Shown piece after piece: positions 55,936-64,000 of a stretch of DNA of 64,000 bases. The position numbers were made by a program, and so were the translations under genes. The stretch is from Heterorhizobium halophytocola (GTDB lineage Bacteria > Pseudomonadota > Alphaproteobacteria > Rhizobiales > Rhizobiaceae): contig NZ_JAGGJU010000012.1 in NCBI RefSeq assembly GCF_017873095.1, positions 62,001-126,000 on the forward strand. The letters run 5' to 3'. How positions within the stretch are numbered: the stretch's first letter is position 1; each line of letters begins with the position of its first letter. The notes beneath the pieces are model-generated. The model was not told where the DNA came from. It did no database searches and was given only the letters and a program-made list of their open reading frames with translations.

Positions 55936-56015
55936 AAGTGTGAAGGTCAAATAACCTCCAGAGGGGAACAGCTGCTGCGGTGGAACTGGGAGGAAAGCCA
56001 CCATGTGCATCAGCT
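55897..56015 (-). ncRNA. abcR1: AbcR-type trans-acting small RNA (alpha-r15 family)
   Basis: About 119 nt on the minus strand, just downstream of the LysR gene lsrB, where tandem AbcR1/AbcR2 genes lie in Sinorhizobium and Agrobacterium. The transcript shows the family layout. A 5' hairpin (GGTGG at 56002-55998 with CCACC at 55983-55979) presents the anti-Shine-Dalgarno loop CCTCCCAG (55986-55993). A second unpaired motif TTCCCC (55963-55968) follows, then a GC stem and U-tract terminator. AbcR RNAs bind Hfq and repress many ABC-transporter substrate-binding protein mRNAs. The start site is inferred from the promoter. Family assignment is from memory of its motifs, not a covariance search. Confidence 0.82.
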
Positions 56016-56021
56016 GAGTGC

Positions 56022-56050
56022 GATATGGTGCTTTATTGAGCAGCATTCAA
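56022..56050 (-). promoter_or_regulatory. abcR1: promoter of the AbcR-type sRNA
   Basis: On the minus strand, TTGAAT (56050-56045) and CATATC (56027-56022) are separated by exactly 17 bases, fitting a sigma-70 promoter and a start site near 56015. Just upstream, GCATG-N5-CATGC (56062-56076) is a dyad at about -47 to -61, a position where a LysR activator such as LsrB/VtlR could bind. Confidence 0.6.
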
Positions 56051-56155
56051 TGCATTTTTGTGCATGTCAGGCATGCGTGTAACGCACATCTTCCGGTTCG
56101 CGACATGACGTCGCACAATCTGGCATTGAAAATTGTGCCCGGTCGCACACCCGTT

Positions 56156-57067
56156 TCAGAAATTCCAGTTGCGCGATTTCGCCACGATGAAATCGCGGAA
56201 GGCCTTGAGTTTGGCCGCATTTTTCATCTCGTCGGGATAGCAGAAATAGGTATCGAACGAGGGAATGTCCGCGGGAATGGCAAGCTGGATGAGGCCCGGA
56301 TCGCGCCCGACGATGTAGTCCGGCAGCATGGCGATGCCGATACCGAGCAGGGCCGCATGCTTGATCGACATCTGGCTGTTGATCTGCAGATGCGGCACAC
56401 GCGGATTATCGGTCGAACGGCCGGCGATTTCCAGCCAGTTCACGTCCAGCAGATAGTTCGGAGCGGGCTCGCCGAACGAGATGATTCGGTGATTGTCGAG
56501 ATCCTCGATCGATTGCGGCTCGCCGTGGCGATTGATGTAGGACGGCGATGCATAGACATGCATGTGCACGGTAAACAGCTTGCGCTGGATCAGGTCGGAC
56601 TGCTGCGGCTGGCGCAGCCGGATGGCGCAGTCGGCATGGCGCATGTTGACGTCCAGCTCCTCGTTGTCGAGCAGCAGCTGGACCGACATGTCCGGATAAA
56701 GAGTGAGGAATTCCTGCACCTTGTCGGTCAGCCAGCCCTGACCGAGGCCGACGGTGGTGGTGACGCGTAGCTTGCCGGACGGTTTTTCCGTTGCCTCGGT
56801 CAGCTGCATCTTGACCGTTTCGAGCTTCAGCAGAACCTCGTGGGCGGTGCGGTAGAGCAGTTCCCCCTGTTCGGAGAGGATCAGGCCGCGGGCGTGGCGA
56901 TGGAACAGCTTGACGCCGATATCGGCCTCGAGCGCCGAGACCTGCCGGCTGATCGCCGACTGGGACAGGTGCAGCTTGTCGGCGGCATGGGTAAAGGATC
57001 CGGCTTCCGCCGCCGCATGGAAGATGCGAAGCTTGTCCCAGTCCAGAGGCAGGCCCGATGATCTCAT
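56156..57067 (-). CDS. lsrB: LysR-family regulator LsrB/VtlR
   Basis: 303 residues. The helix-turn-helix reads RIFHAAAEAGSFTHAADKLHLSQSAISRQVSALE, followed by an effector domain with NEELDVNMRHADCAIRLRQP. The gene starts five bases after the trxB stop. This trxB-lsrB order, followed by an AbcR sRNA, matches the S. meliloti lsrB and Brucella vtlR setting. There the protein controls redox balance, lipopolysaccharide and abcR and small DUF1127 genes, and is needed for symbiosis or virulence. Cys-146-type redox residues in homologues cannot be checked here without an alignment. Confidence 0.88.
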   Translation of the reverse strand: MRSSGLPLDWDKLRIFHAAAEAGSFTHAADKLHLSQSAISRQVSALEADIGVKLFHRHARGLILSEQGELLYRTAHEVLLKLETVKMQLTEATEKPSGKLRVTTTVGLGQGWLTDKVQEFLTLYPDMSVQLLLDNEELDVNMRHADCAIRLRQPQQSDLIQRKLFTVHMHVYASPSYINRHGEPQSIEDLDNHRIISFGEPAPNYLLDVNWLEIAGRSTDNPRVPHLQINSQMSIKHAALLGIGIAMLPDYIVGRDPGLIQLAIPADIPSFDTYFCYPDEMKNAAKLKAFRDFIVAKSRNWNF

Positions 57068-57072
57068 GAGGT

Positions 57073-58047
57073 TTATTCCGCCGCTTCTCTGCGCGTTTCG
57101 AGCGCTGTGATGTACCGTTCTGCTTCAAGCGCTGCCATGCAGCCCATGCCGGCGGCGGTCACGGCCTGCCGGAACGTGTCGTCGGTGACGTCGCCGGCGG
57201 CAAATACGCCCTCGACGTCGGTCGCCGTCGAATCCGGCGCTGTCCACAGATAGCCGGATGGCTTCAATTTCAGCTGACCGGCAAAAAGCTCGACGGCCGG
57301 CGCATGGCCGATGGCCACGAAGACGCCATGGATCGGCATCTCCGTCACATTGCCTGTCTTGGTGTCGCGCAGCTTGACCCCGGTGACCGAAGGCGGCATC
57401 GGCGGCTTGGCCGCGTCACCGGTGATTTCGGCGACTTCCGTGTTCCACATCACGCGGATGTTGTCGCGGGCAAACAGGCGCTCCTGCAGGATGCGTTCGG
57501 AGCGGAAATTCTCGCGCCGGTGCACGACCGTGACGCTCTTGGCGATGTTGGAGAGATAGAGCGCTTCCTCGACCGCCGAATTGCCGCCGCCGACGACGAT
57601 GACATCGCGGTTGCGGTAGAAGAAGCCGTCGCAGGTGGCGCAGGCCGAAACGCCAAAACCCTGGAAATGCTGCTCGCTCTGCAGGCCGAGCCACTTGGCC
57701 TTGGCGCCGGTGGCGATGATCAGCGTGTCGGCCGTCCATTCGGCACCGGAATCGGTCTTGACCGTGAACGGGCGCCGCTTGGTGTCGACTTCGGTCACCA
57801 GGTCGTTGACGATTTCCGCGCCGACATGCTTTGCCTGGTTCAGCATCTGCTCCATCAGGAACGGCCCCTGGATCGGATCGGCATAGCCCGGATAGTTTTC
57901 CACATCGGTCGTGATCATCAGCTGGCCCCCCTGTTCCATGCCGGCGATCAGCACGGGTTCCAGCATGCCGCGCGCCGCATAGATCGCGGCGGTGTAGCCG
58001 GCGGGTCCGGAGCCTATGATAAGCACCTTGGTATGGCGGGCGGTCAT
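57073..58047 (-). CDS. trxB: thioredoxin reductase
   Basis: 324 residues from ATG 58047, with AAAGGA upstream; the longer frame is not conserved. It passes electrons from NADPH through FAD to thioredoxin. FAD motif GSGPAGYTAAIYAAR (about 12-26), the redox pair ACATCDGFF (about 134-141), the NADPH motif VVGGGNSAVEEALYL and GVFAAGDVTD are intact. It is co-transcribed with lsrB (five-base gap), which ties the redox regulator to the thioredoxin system. Confidence 0.97.
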   Translation of the reverse strand: MTARHTKVLIIGSGPAGYTAAIYAARGMLEPVLIAGMEQGGQLMITTDVENYPGYADPIQGPFLMEQMLNQAKHVGAEIVNDLVTEVDTKRRPFTVKTDSGAEWTADTLIIATGAKAKWLGLQSEQHFQGFGVSACATCDGFFYRNRDVIVVGGGNSAVEEALYLSNIAKSVTVVHRRENFRSERILQERLFARDNIRVMWNTEVAEITGDAAKPPMPPSVTGVKLRDTKTGNVTEMPIHGVFVAIGHAPAVELFAGQLKLKPSGYLWTAPDSTATDVEGVFAAGDVTDDTFRQAVTAAGMGCMAALEAERYITALETRREAAE

Positions 58048-58294
58048 CGTATACGTCCTTTCAGTCTCAGACTTCGTCTTTGGAGGGCACTGCACAGATA
58101 AGGTCGGAGGCGCCGTCTCACAACGTTTGCCCCATTTAGGGGCCTTGGCATCGCATATTCAAGTTCGGCTTGTGGATAGCAACAGGGCATTTGCCCTTGC
58201 CGTAATATTTGTTCAAATCCACGACATATTCTTGCGCCATGTGCCGGATAGGTTACAAGATCAGTCATTTCCAACCCTTCGAAGGAGCCGCACA

Positions 58295-58759
58295 TTGCGT
58301 GCAGAGCTTGATGCAATCGACCTGAAAATACTCCGCGAACTGCAGCGCGAAGGACGGATGACCAATGTGGAGCTTGCCGAGCGGGTCGGAATTTCCGCGC
58401 CACCCTGCCTCAGGCGGGTGCGCAAGCTTGAAGAGGGCGGCGTGATCGAAGGCTATCACGCCATGCTGAACGCCCGCAAACTCGGCTATGATCTCGTCGC
58501 CTTCTGCATGGTCGGTCTGAAGCACCAGTCGGAAGTCCAGTTGAAGGCCTTCGCCCAGGCGACCAGCGACTGGACGGTGGTGCGCCAGGCCTGGATCATG
58601 TCCGGCGAAAGCGATTTCCTGCTGCATTGCGCCGCCGAAAACCTGACCCAGTTCCAGGACTTCGTCATCGAGGTGCTCACCGCGCACGAGAATGTCGACA
58701 CGGTCAAGACGATGCTGACCATCCGGCAGGTGAAGAAGAGCGGGATGGTGGAGATATGA
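58295..58759 (+). CDS. lrp: Lrp/AsnC-family transcriptional regulator
   Basis: 154 residues from TTG 58295, with a perfect GAAGGAG at 58281-58287 and none at other in-frame starts. The N-terminal helix-turn-helix is LDAIDLKILRELQREGRMTNVELAERVGISAPPCLRRVRKLEEGGVI. The C-terminal ligand/oligomerisation domain (RAM) ends HENVDTVKTMLTIRQVKKSG. It senses amino acids and acts globally in relatives. It is divergent from trxB across a 247-base gap, the usual rhizobial lrp-trxB arrangement. Confidence 0.93.
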   Translation: MRAELDAIDLKILRELQREGRMTNVELAERVGISAPPCLRRVRKLEEGGVIEGYHAMLNARKLGYDLVAFCMVGLKHQSEVQLKAFAQATSDWTVVRQAWIMSGESDFLLHCAAENLTQFQDFVIEVLTAHENVDTVKTMLTIRQVKKSGMVEI

Positions 58760-58789
58760 GGTGAGGGGGCATGGCTGACGCGAAACGCG

Positions 58790-59761
58790 TCAATCTGATC
58801 GATTTTTACGCCAGAGATCGAGAACCGCCTCGGCAATCTGCCTTGTCGAATTGACTGGGGCATAGCTTTCCGTTGCGAGGTCTTCGGGAAAGCGGCCGAT
58901 CGCCGCTTGTTGCGAGAGGGCGTCCAGAAACCGGTTGATCTTGGCGTGCCCGCCGGTCGGATGAAAGACCTGTACCGGCCGGCCGGCGCCGGCGCCATCG
59001 CCCACCATATTGGTCGAATCTGCGGTCACCACCACTTGATCGGCAAGCGCCAGGTAGGCGGCAAGCGGATTTTCGCCCTCTCCGGACCACATAAGGACGC
59101 GTTCCTGTTGCGCAAGCCGCGCGAGGCGATCGGCAAGCTCGGGTGGGGTGCGGCGCGACGTCGTGATCATCAGCGAGCCGCCGTCGCGATGAATGCTTGC
59201 CAGCCCTTGAACGAAGCTATCGATGTCACTTCCCGAGAACCGGTGGTGGCGACTGTTGCCGCCGACGAGCACGGCAATGCGGGGGGAGGGAAGTTCAGCC
59301 AGGTGCCGCGGCGGCGAGAGACGCAATTCGTCCAGTATCGACGGCCCCATGCGGTTCGGGGCGGTGGCTACGACAAGGGCATTTTCTACCCGTCCGGCGT
59401 CATGGCTCTGGACAACGACGAGATCGGCGCCGTGGCGCGTCGTGCGCGGATCCTTCAAGAACACCGTCGTTGTTTGCGGCGAAGCCCGTTTGAGCGCACG
59501 AAGATAGGCAACCGCACGGCGGCCCGTGGCGAGGCAAATGTCCGGAAACGGCGGGGCGATCGGGGAGCCCGCGCGATCCGCCGCCTCGCGCGGATCGATC
59601 GGCCCGAATGGCATCAGTAGGGCGAATGCCTTTCGCGGATGGACACGCCGGATGCTGATTTTTCCGCCCATGGCCTCGGCTATGCCGATCAGCGGCTGCT
59701 CGTCGCCGGCCTTGCCGTCGGTCAGCACCCATATGTCAGGTTTCTCCGGCGCAACCGTCAT
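58790..59761 (-). CDS. ELM1/GtrOC1-family protein
   Basis: 323 residues. The N terminus DIWVLTDGKAGDEQPLIGIAEAMGG and the central SPRIAVLVGGNSRHHRFSGSDIDS, MITTSRRTPPE and VVTADSTNMVGDGAGAGRPVQVF match the mitochondrial-fission ELM1/GtrOC1 family. In bacteria the family resembles nucleotide-sugar glycosyltransferases (GT-B) and lies in surface polysaccharide loci. The next gene overlaps it by four bases (ATGA). The exact reaction is unknown. Confidence 0.9.
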   Translation of the reverse strand: MTVAPEKPDIWVLTDGKAGDEQPLIGIAEAMGGKISIRRVHPRKAFALLMPFGPIDPREAADRAGSPIAPPFPDICLATGRRAVAYLRALKRASPQTTTVFLKDPRTTRHGADLVVVQSHDAGRVENALVVATAPNRMGPSILDELRLSPPRHLAELPSPRIAVLVGGNSRHHRFSGSDIDSFVQGLASIHRDGGSLMITTSRRTPPELADRLARLAQQERVLMWSGEGENPLAAYLALADQVVVTADSTNMVGDGAGAGRPVQVFHPTGGHAKINRFLDALSQQAAIGRFPEDLATESYAPVNSTRQIAEAVLDLWRKNRSD

Positions 59762-60903
59762 CGAAGCCTAGCGCCCCCATGCATCACCCGCTCGTAAGCG
59801 GAAAATTCCTTGTCCAGCATGGACTGCGTGGTGAAGTTGGCAAGGATATGCTCCCGGCCGGCTTCGCCCATGGCATGCAGACGTGTCGGGTCGGACAGGG
59901 CCTTGCGGATAGTGTCCGCCATATGGTCGACGTCACCCGGGGTGACCAGCCATCCGGTTTTGTCGTGCAGCACGGTCTCTCGGCTGCCGCCATGGTCGGT
60001 CGCAATGATTGGCGTGCGCATGGCCTGCGCCTCGATCGCGGCCCTGCCGAAGGCCTCGGGACGGGTGGAAGCCGACACAGCCAAATCGGCTGCGGCAAGC
60101 ACGGCTGGCACGTCGCGTCGGCTGCCGGCAAAGAGCACGCGATCGGCAATGCCAAGTGCGGTCACCTTCGCCTTTGCCTCTGCAATGGTCGTCTCGACGC
60201 CGCTCCCGACAAAGGCGAGTCGCGCGTTCACCCGCCGCAACCTGGCGAAAGCCTCGATCAGCACCGCATGTCCCTTCCAGCCGGTGATACGGCCGATCAT
60301 GACGACCAACTGTTCATCGTCGCCGGCGCCGAGTTGCTGTCGGAGGGAGCGGCGCGTTTCCGGCGACACATTGGCGGGATCAAAACGGGCCGGATCGATG
60401 CCGCGCGGTGCGACGACAATCTGGTCCCGCGGATAGCCATAGACTGTGGTTATGTGATCGCGGATGAACTGCGAGTTGGCGATCACCACCGGCGTTCGCA
60501 GCATGGCACTGTTATAGAGGCGCTTCAACGCGCTCCTGTGGCCATAGGTGCCATGGAAAGTGGTGAGGAAACGCGGTTTGCGCCTTGAAATCCCTATGCC
60601 CATCAGCGCTGCCCAGGCGGGGGCGCGGCTGCGGGCATGGACGATGTCGATCCGCTGTTCGTCGATGAGGCGTGCCACCGCGAAGGCGGCCTTGACCAGG
60701 GCGAAGGGCGATTTGGATCCGACCGCGAGGGTCGCATGATGCGCGCCGCACGCCTCAATATCGGCCACCAGCGGTCCGCCGCGGCTGGCAACCCATGTCT
60801 CCATCCTCCTGTCGGAGAGATAGGTCGCCATCTCGACCGCGCTGCGCTCGACACCACCGTCGCCGAGCGCAGGCAAGAGTTGCAGGATGCGGAGATGGTT
60901 CAT
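59758..60903 (-). CDS. glycosyltransferase family 4
   Basis: 381 residues with a GT-B fold. The N-terminal domain shows LQLLPALGDGGVERSAVEMATYLS. The C-terminal donor domain has VVMIGRITGWKGHAVLIEAFARL and the E-x7-E signature in RPEAFGRAAIEAQAM, with acidic residues spaced as expected. It transfers a sugar from a nucleotide-sugar to a surface glycan, probably lipopolysaccharide core or capsule. It is coupled to the ELM1-family gene by a four-base overlap. The sugar is unknown. Confidence 0.92.
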   Translation of the reverse strand: MNHLRILQLLPALGDGGVERSAVEMATYLSDRRMETWVASRGGPLVADIEACGAHHATLAVGSKSPFALVKAAFAVARLIDEQRIDIVHARSRAPAWAALMGIGISRRKPRFLTTFHGTYGHRSALKRLYNSAMLRTPVVIANSQFIRDHITTVYGYPRDQIVVAPRGIDPARFDPANVSPETRRSLRQQLGAGDDEQLVVMIGRITGWKGHAVLIEAFARLRRVNARLAFVGSGVETTIAEAKAKVTALGIADRVLFAGSRRDVPAVLAAADLAVSASTRPEAFGRAAIEAQAMRTPIIATDHGGSRETVLHDKTGWLVTPGDVDHMADTIRKALSDPTRLHAMGEAGREHILANFTTQSMLDKEFSAYERVMHGGARLR

Positions 60904-61150
60904 GGTGAGATACTCGGATCGTCGGAAAGTATGGCGATTGCGGTATCAAGTGACCGCGCCGTTAGCAAGCGCCCGCCATCGATCGTATGGCGCTCGACCT
61001 GCTATCATCTGGTCATGAAATGGTTTAAGAGGTCGCCGGATTCCAGCGATCGAAACCGGCAGCCGCCGACAAGGTCGTATCGAGCCTTATCTTACGCGCA
61101 TTTGGCCATAAGGCTTTGATGTGCGCAATTGCCTTGCCGGGAGTAAATTG

Positions 61151-61882
61151 GTGCAGACCATCGTATGTATGAAATGGGGCACGCGTTATCCGGGGGACTA
61201 TGTCAACCGTCTATGGTCGATGATCCAGCGCCATACCAATCGACCGACACGACTGGTCTGCCTGACGGATGATTTCAGCGGCATAGACCCGGGCGTCGCG
61301 ACATTCCCGTTGCCGCCGATCACAATTCCGGAGCGCGTTGCATGGAAGCCCTGGCGCAAGATCTCGCTGTGGCAGGCGCCGCTAGCCGATCTGGAGGGCG
61401 ACGTGCTGTTCATGGACCTCGACGTCGTCATCACCGGGCCGCTGGACGATTTCTTCGACTATGAACCGGGCAAGTTCTGCATCGCGGAAAACTGGACGCA
61501 GCCGGGGCAAGGTATCGGCAACACGTCCGTCTATCGCTGGCGCGTCGGTACCAACACCCATATCTACAACGAATTCATTAAGGATCCGGAGATCCCCCTG
61601 AAGCAGTACGGCATCTCGCAGCGCTATGTCTCGGGCTCTGTCGACAACATGACCTATTGGCCGGCCGACTGGTGCGTCAGCTTCAAGCACACTCTTCTGC
61701 CGAAATGGCCTATGAATTTCTTTAAGATCGCGCCTCTTCCGTCAGAAACCCGCGTGGTTGCGTTTACCGGCAAGCCCGACCCGGACGAGGCCGAGATCGG
61801 CGCCTGGCCGGTGAATGCCTGGTACAAACGGCTCTACAAGCACGTTAGACCAACGCCCTGGATCACCGAGAACTGGCGGTGA
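61151..61882 (+). CDS. glycosyltransferase with a DxD motif
   Basis: 243 residues from GTG 61151, chosen because GGGAG lies seven bases upstream; a GTG at 61121 is further from any ribosome site. The protein has the GT-A-type segment GDVLFMDLDVVITGPLDDFFDY (DxD-like DLDV, about residue 88), then FCIAENWTQPGQGIGNTSVYRW. Such proteins are common in rhizobial surface-polysaccharide loci. The acceptor and donor are unknown. It is divergent from the GT4 gene across about 250 bases. Confidence 0.83.
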   Translation: MQTIVCMKWGTRYPGDYVNRLWSMIQRHTNRPTRLVCLTDDFSGIDPGVATFPLPPITIPERVAWKPWRKISLWQAPLADLEGDVLFMDLDVVITGPLDDFFDYEPGKFCIAENWTQPGQGIGNTSVYRWRVGTNTHIYNEFIKDPEIPLKQYGISQRYVSGSVDNMTYWPADWCVSFKHTLLPKWPMNFFKIAPLPSETRVVAFTGKPDPDEAEIGAWPVNAWYKRLYKHVRPTPWITENWR

Positions 61883-61904
61883 TCAGTAGATTGCGTGTGT
61901 GAGG

Positions 61905-62639
61905 CGCTAAGCTCAGCACCGATTGATCAGAGCCAGAAGATAAGGCGGCAGCGATACCGACGGTGCGGACGACGGTGCGGCCGCACAGGTCGCAGCGCGT
62001 GACGATGCCTTTCCACTCCGTGAGCTTGGCAAAGAGGTTCTCGACCTCCGGGCGTTGGCGATAGAAGGGCTTATCTTACTCGTTGGGAATTTTCCGACTT
62101 CTGCTGGACGGGATGTGAGCGCCTGGCGAGATGCCGCGCTGTCCTCGCCGCGATCAGCGATAAGGTTTTTGAGCTGACTGTAGGAGGTCGAGCACGAGAC
62201 GTGCACCTTCTGGTCGCTCATCTATCCTACTGAAAGCAGCGTGCGATCGGACGCCTCTCTCCGTCGCAGACAGTGTGGAGCTTGAAGTTCAAACCGCCTT
62301 TTAAGCGCCGCTACGGCGGGGAACGGCCCCTTGTTGAGCAGACTGGACGCCGTGCGGTGGGCCTTCAAATGCGTGGCGTTGATCATGATCCGCTCCGGTT
62401 TCGACCTTCGCCAGTCAGACGCCATCAAAGACGCCAAGACGGCTCCGGAGGGCGAGACGATTGTAGAGCGTGTTGTGCGGGCCGTAGTCTTTGGACGCAT
62501 CCTTCGACTGCAGAGCGTTGCGGAGGACGTAGGCGATCCCGCTAAAAACCCGCCGGCCATAAACGCGTGGCACCCCAGTCGAGAACGGAGAATACGGCTC
62601 GACACGCGCCATCCGACTAACGCCCAACAGAAAAATCAC
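61905..62639 (-). pseudogene. decayed IS5-family transposase
   Basis: Pieces of one IS5-family transposase follow one another on the minus strand in different frames. N-terminal MARVEPYSPFSTGVPRVYGR and KDYGPHNTLYNRLALRSRLG (about 62612-62420). Then PERIMINATHLKAHRTASSLLNKG (62390 region), KGGLNFKLHTVCDG, GARLVLDLLQSAQ, KNLIADRGEDSAASRQAL, IPSSRSRKIPNE-stop-DKPFY and YRQRPEVENLFAKLTEWKG. At least three frameshifts and one in-frame stop are needed to join them, so it is not functional. Terminal inverted repeats could not be identified with confidence. Confidence 0.88.
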
Positions 62640-62715
62640 CTATCACAGCATCCAATTTCGCGGTAGCCTGCTATATCAAGCTATCCTCTTATGGTGTCTC
62701 AATCGAGAAGGAAGC

Positions 62716-63768
62716 TTAGACCAAGGCTTCTATAGGCCATTCGTATTGCTCTGAAGGCTGCTCCGCCAAAACGCGCTCAATCATGTACTTGGCGACACGC
62801 GTGCTGTTGGTGCGAGAATGGGCGATACGCCAACCTTTTTCGGCGGTAGCTTGGCGCTGTTTGTCGTCCGCGGTCAGGCGAATAATATTTTCGACAAGGT
62901 TGTCAAGTGTTTCATAGACGACAATACCGTCGTCATAAAGTTGTTCAAGACGGGAGTGACAGGAGGTATGAGTAAGTGTTCCTTGTCCCAATAAGAGTGC
63001 GACGCGATCCGAACTGTATAGAAACGCTTCTGGTCGTGTGTGATTCAAGGGGATGTTGAGGTTTTGCGCAGAGCTCTCAATCATCTTCAGAAATTCAAGA
63101 CCCGAGAAGCGTGGCGACGATCTTAGTCCTCCAGAGAAACTTCTTCTTACATCTTGTGGGAGCTTATCTTCGAGGAAATTTATTTGTTGTTCTCTTGTCT
63201 CGATGCCGGTCCCGAGAAATAACAAGTCTAGGTTCAGATTTTCTCTTGAGAAGTTGAAAGCCTTTCCCGTCTCTATGCTGTCGTCAACGGGATTTGGAAT
63301 ATAGAAAACATTTTGCGGTTTTGGCTCAATCGCGCCAATTTCCCGTTTGTCCGCGGTTGTGAGGAATGAAGCATCAACGACGGCGGATCGTTGGCTGAAT
63401 GCTTTCATCGTTTTTTGTCGGAATGTGGCGTCAACATTAATTTGAGCAAGCCGCACATCCTTGCATGTTTCCCTGAGTGCAAAATATGTGTCTTCTTCAA
63501 TAAGGTCTGCATGTCCGAAGAAAATTATATGTGGCTGATACGTCCGGGCAGATCGGATCAAGGTCGCGTTCATTTTTCGTGAACCCAGCTTGCTGGAGCC
63601 GAGCATGGAAGATTCTCGCGCTACATCTCGATCTGAAAACTGAACTACGTTATGGCCTAATCGAATAAAGCCGTTGCTAAGTTTGCGTTGAACACTGAAG
63701 AATTTTATCTGATATTTCGTTCTGTGAAAATCAGCTACATACAATATGCGCAGTGGGGTAGGTGTCAT
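62716..63768 (-). CDS. glycosyltransferase (GT1/CgeB-like) in AT-richer DNA
   Basis: 350 residues from ATG 63768; an in-frame ATG at 63816 would add 16 residues, and neither has a strong ribosome site. N-terminal LRILYVADFHRTKYQIKFFSVQRKLSNG and C-terminal SCHSRLEQLYDDGIVVYETLDNLVENI with a long helical tail fit the CgeB/GT1-like glycosyltransferases. The sequence composition is clearly AT-richer and the codon use differs from the rest of the window, suggesting recent acquisition. It lies just right of the IS5 remnant. The substrate is unknown. Confidence 0.75.
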   Translation of the reverse strand: MTPTPLRILYVADFHRTKYQIKFFSVQRKLSNGFIRLGHNVVQFSDRDVARESSMLGSSKLGSRKMNATLIRSARTYQPHIIFFGHADLIEEDTYFALRETCKDVRLAQINVDATFRQKTMKAFSQRSAVVDASFLTTADKREIGAIEPKPQNVFYIPNPVDDSIETGKAFNFSRENLNLDLLFLGTGIETREQQINFLEDKLPQDVRRSFSGGLRSSPRFSGLEFLKMIESSAQNLNIPLNHTRPEAFLYSSDRVALLLGQGTLTHTSCHSRLEQLYDDGIVVYETLDNLVENIIRLTADDKQRQATAEKGWRIAHSRTNSTRVAKYMIERVLAEQPSEQYEWPIEALV

Positions 63769-63828
63769 GTCGGATCCATAAGCTGGGTAATTTTCAAGCT
63801 GCAATCCGCCGATCACTTTTGCAATATG

Positions 63829-64000
63829 CTAATCAATCAGCGCTTTTTTAGCAGGCACTTTCGTTCGGTGAATTGCGGGTCGAAGGTTCGGAAACGTAAA
63901 TGGGCGGGAGACGTGCTCCGTAGCGGACAAGATCTCTAAGCTCATAGTTAGCGCTTCGTCAGATGGCCAGTGTCTTGGCAGCCGCAAGGCAATCGGCAAT
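63829..64000 (-). CDS. C-terminal end of an unidentified protein (partial)
   Basis: On the minus strand, an open frame enters from beyond base 64000 and ends at TAG 63829. Its last residues, about 56, read like protein (MSLEILSATEHVSRPFTFPN, KVPAKKALID). It ends 60 bases before the chosen start of the glycosyltransferase and could be its operon partner. No family is recognised from so short a piece, and it may be spurious. Confidence 0.4.
   Translation of the reverse strand, partial: LPIALRLPRHWPSDEALTMSLEILSATEHVSRPFTFPNLRPAIHRTKVPAKKALID

Larger units (their letters stand above)
55632..56155. other. intergenic region downstream of lsrB holding an AbcR-type sRNA
   Basis: 524 bases without a supported protein gene. 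The part from 55897 to about 56015 encodes the sRNA, with its promoter at 56022-56050. The part from 55632 to 55890 is the leader of the OYE gene. It contains a 9-bp stem (GGCACCGCC / GGCGGTGCC, 55677-55711) and a short sequence at 55719-55736 that matches the middle of the sRNA. Confidence 0.7.

Noticed and set aside
55615-56046. 143-codon minus-strand ORF across the sRNA locus
   Set aside because: It runs through the sRNA terminator and the reductase start, and its sequence is low-complexity Pro/Arg.
61883-62715. Terminal inverted repeats and target duplication for the IS5 remnant
   Set aside because: No convincing matching ends were found, so the element borders are left undefined.
63688-63939. 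83-codon plus-strand ORF near the right edge
   Set aside because: It is antisense to the glycosyltransferase start and the partial gene, with no recognisable features.

Overview
The window is chromosomal DNA from a GC-rich alphaproteobacterium, most likely a member of the Rhizobiaceae (Rhizobium/Agrobacterium/Sinorhizobium/Shinella-type). The support is gene content and order: petABC; a clpS2-type adaptor; a pth plus rplY neighbourhood; an lgt / MidA-methyltransferase / pgeF / M24-peptidase run; ybjN-proC-tRNA-binding protein; a PetP/PetR-like MarR plus OmpR pair; a BA14K-family protein; and above all an lrp / trxB / lsrB block followed by an AbcR-type small RNA. Almost all of it is ordinary core genome. 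No tRNA, rRNA, CRISPR array or intact mobile element was recognised.

Layout. 0-4 kb: partial FucP-type sugar transporter, ABC exporter, endonuclease/exonuclease/phosphatase-family protein. 4.1-6.9 kb: cytochrome bc1 operon petABC. 6.9-11.3 kb (minus): an archaic (Csu-like) chaperone-usher pilus operon encoding a spore coat U subunit, chaperone, usher and two-domain spore coat U tip protein. Its chaperone stops after the N-terminal domain. 11.7-13.4 kb: apt, then a tautomerase / TetR divergent pair with three repeated operators. 13.4-17.1 kb (minus): a translationally coupled run of two MaoC-like proteins, glutathione peroxidase, AraC and LysE, with a MarR gene upstream. 17.3-22 kb: ychF, YcxB-like protein, clpS, MpaB-like oxygenase, GNAT, pth. 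22-31.5 kb: a signalling stretch with a periplasmic solute-binding protein, two GGDEF-EAL proteins flanking rplY, and a chemoreceptor, plus 0.8 kb with no convincing gene. 31.7-39.1 kb: prs, a lipoprotein, an SDR, an M24 protein without metal ligands, pgeF, MidA-like methyltransferase, lgt, ubiK.

39.6-45.6 kb: ybjN-like gene, proC, CsaA-like protein, the MarR / response regulator / sensor kinase operon, a metallo-beta-lactamase-fold hydrolase and a BA14K protein. 45.7-52.3 kb: cold-shock protein, DMT transporter, small membrane protein, aspartate aminotransferase, OpgC, Ca2+/H+ antiporter, DUF2188 protein. 52.4-58.8 kb: LysR/SDR divergent pair, old-yellow-enzyme reductase, AbcR-type sRNA, lsrB, trxB, lrp. 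58.8-64 kb: cell-surface polysaccharide genes (ELM1-family protein, three glycosyltransferases) interrupted by a decayed IS5-family transposase. The DNA to its right is visibly AT-richer and looks acquired.

The most interesting items are the single-domain chaperone in the pilus operon, the AbcR-type sRNA with a 17-of-18-nt echo of its central motif upstream of the reductase gene, the three-copy operator at the tautomerase/TetR promoter, and a perfect 15-bp palindrome upstream of petA. Most reading frames are long on both strands because of the high GC content, so many large antisense ORFs were rejected.
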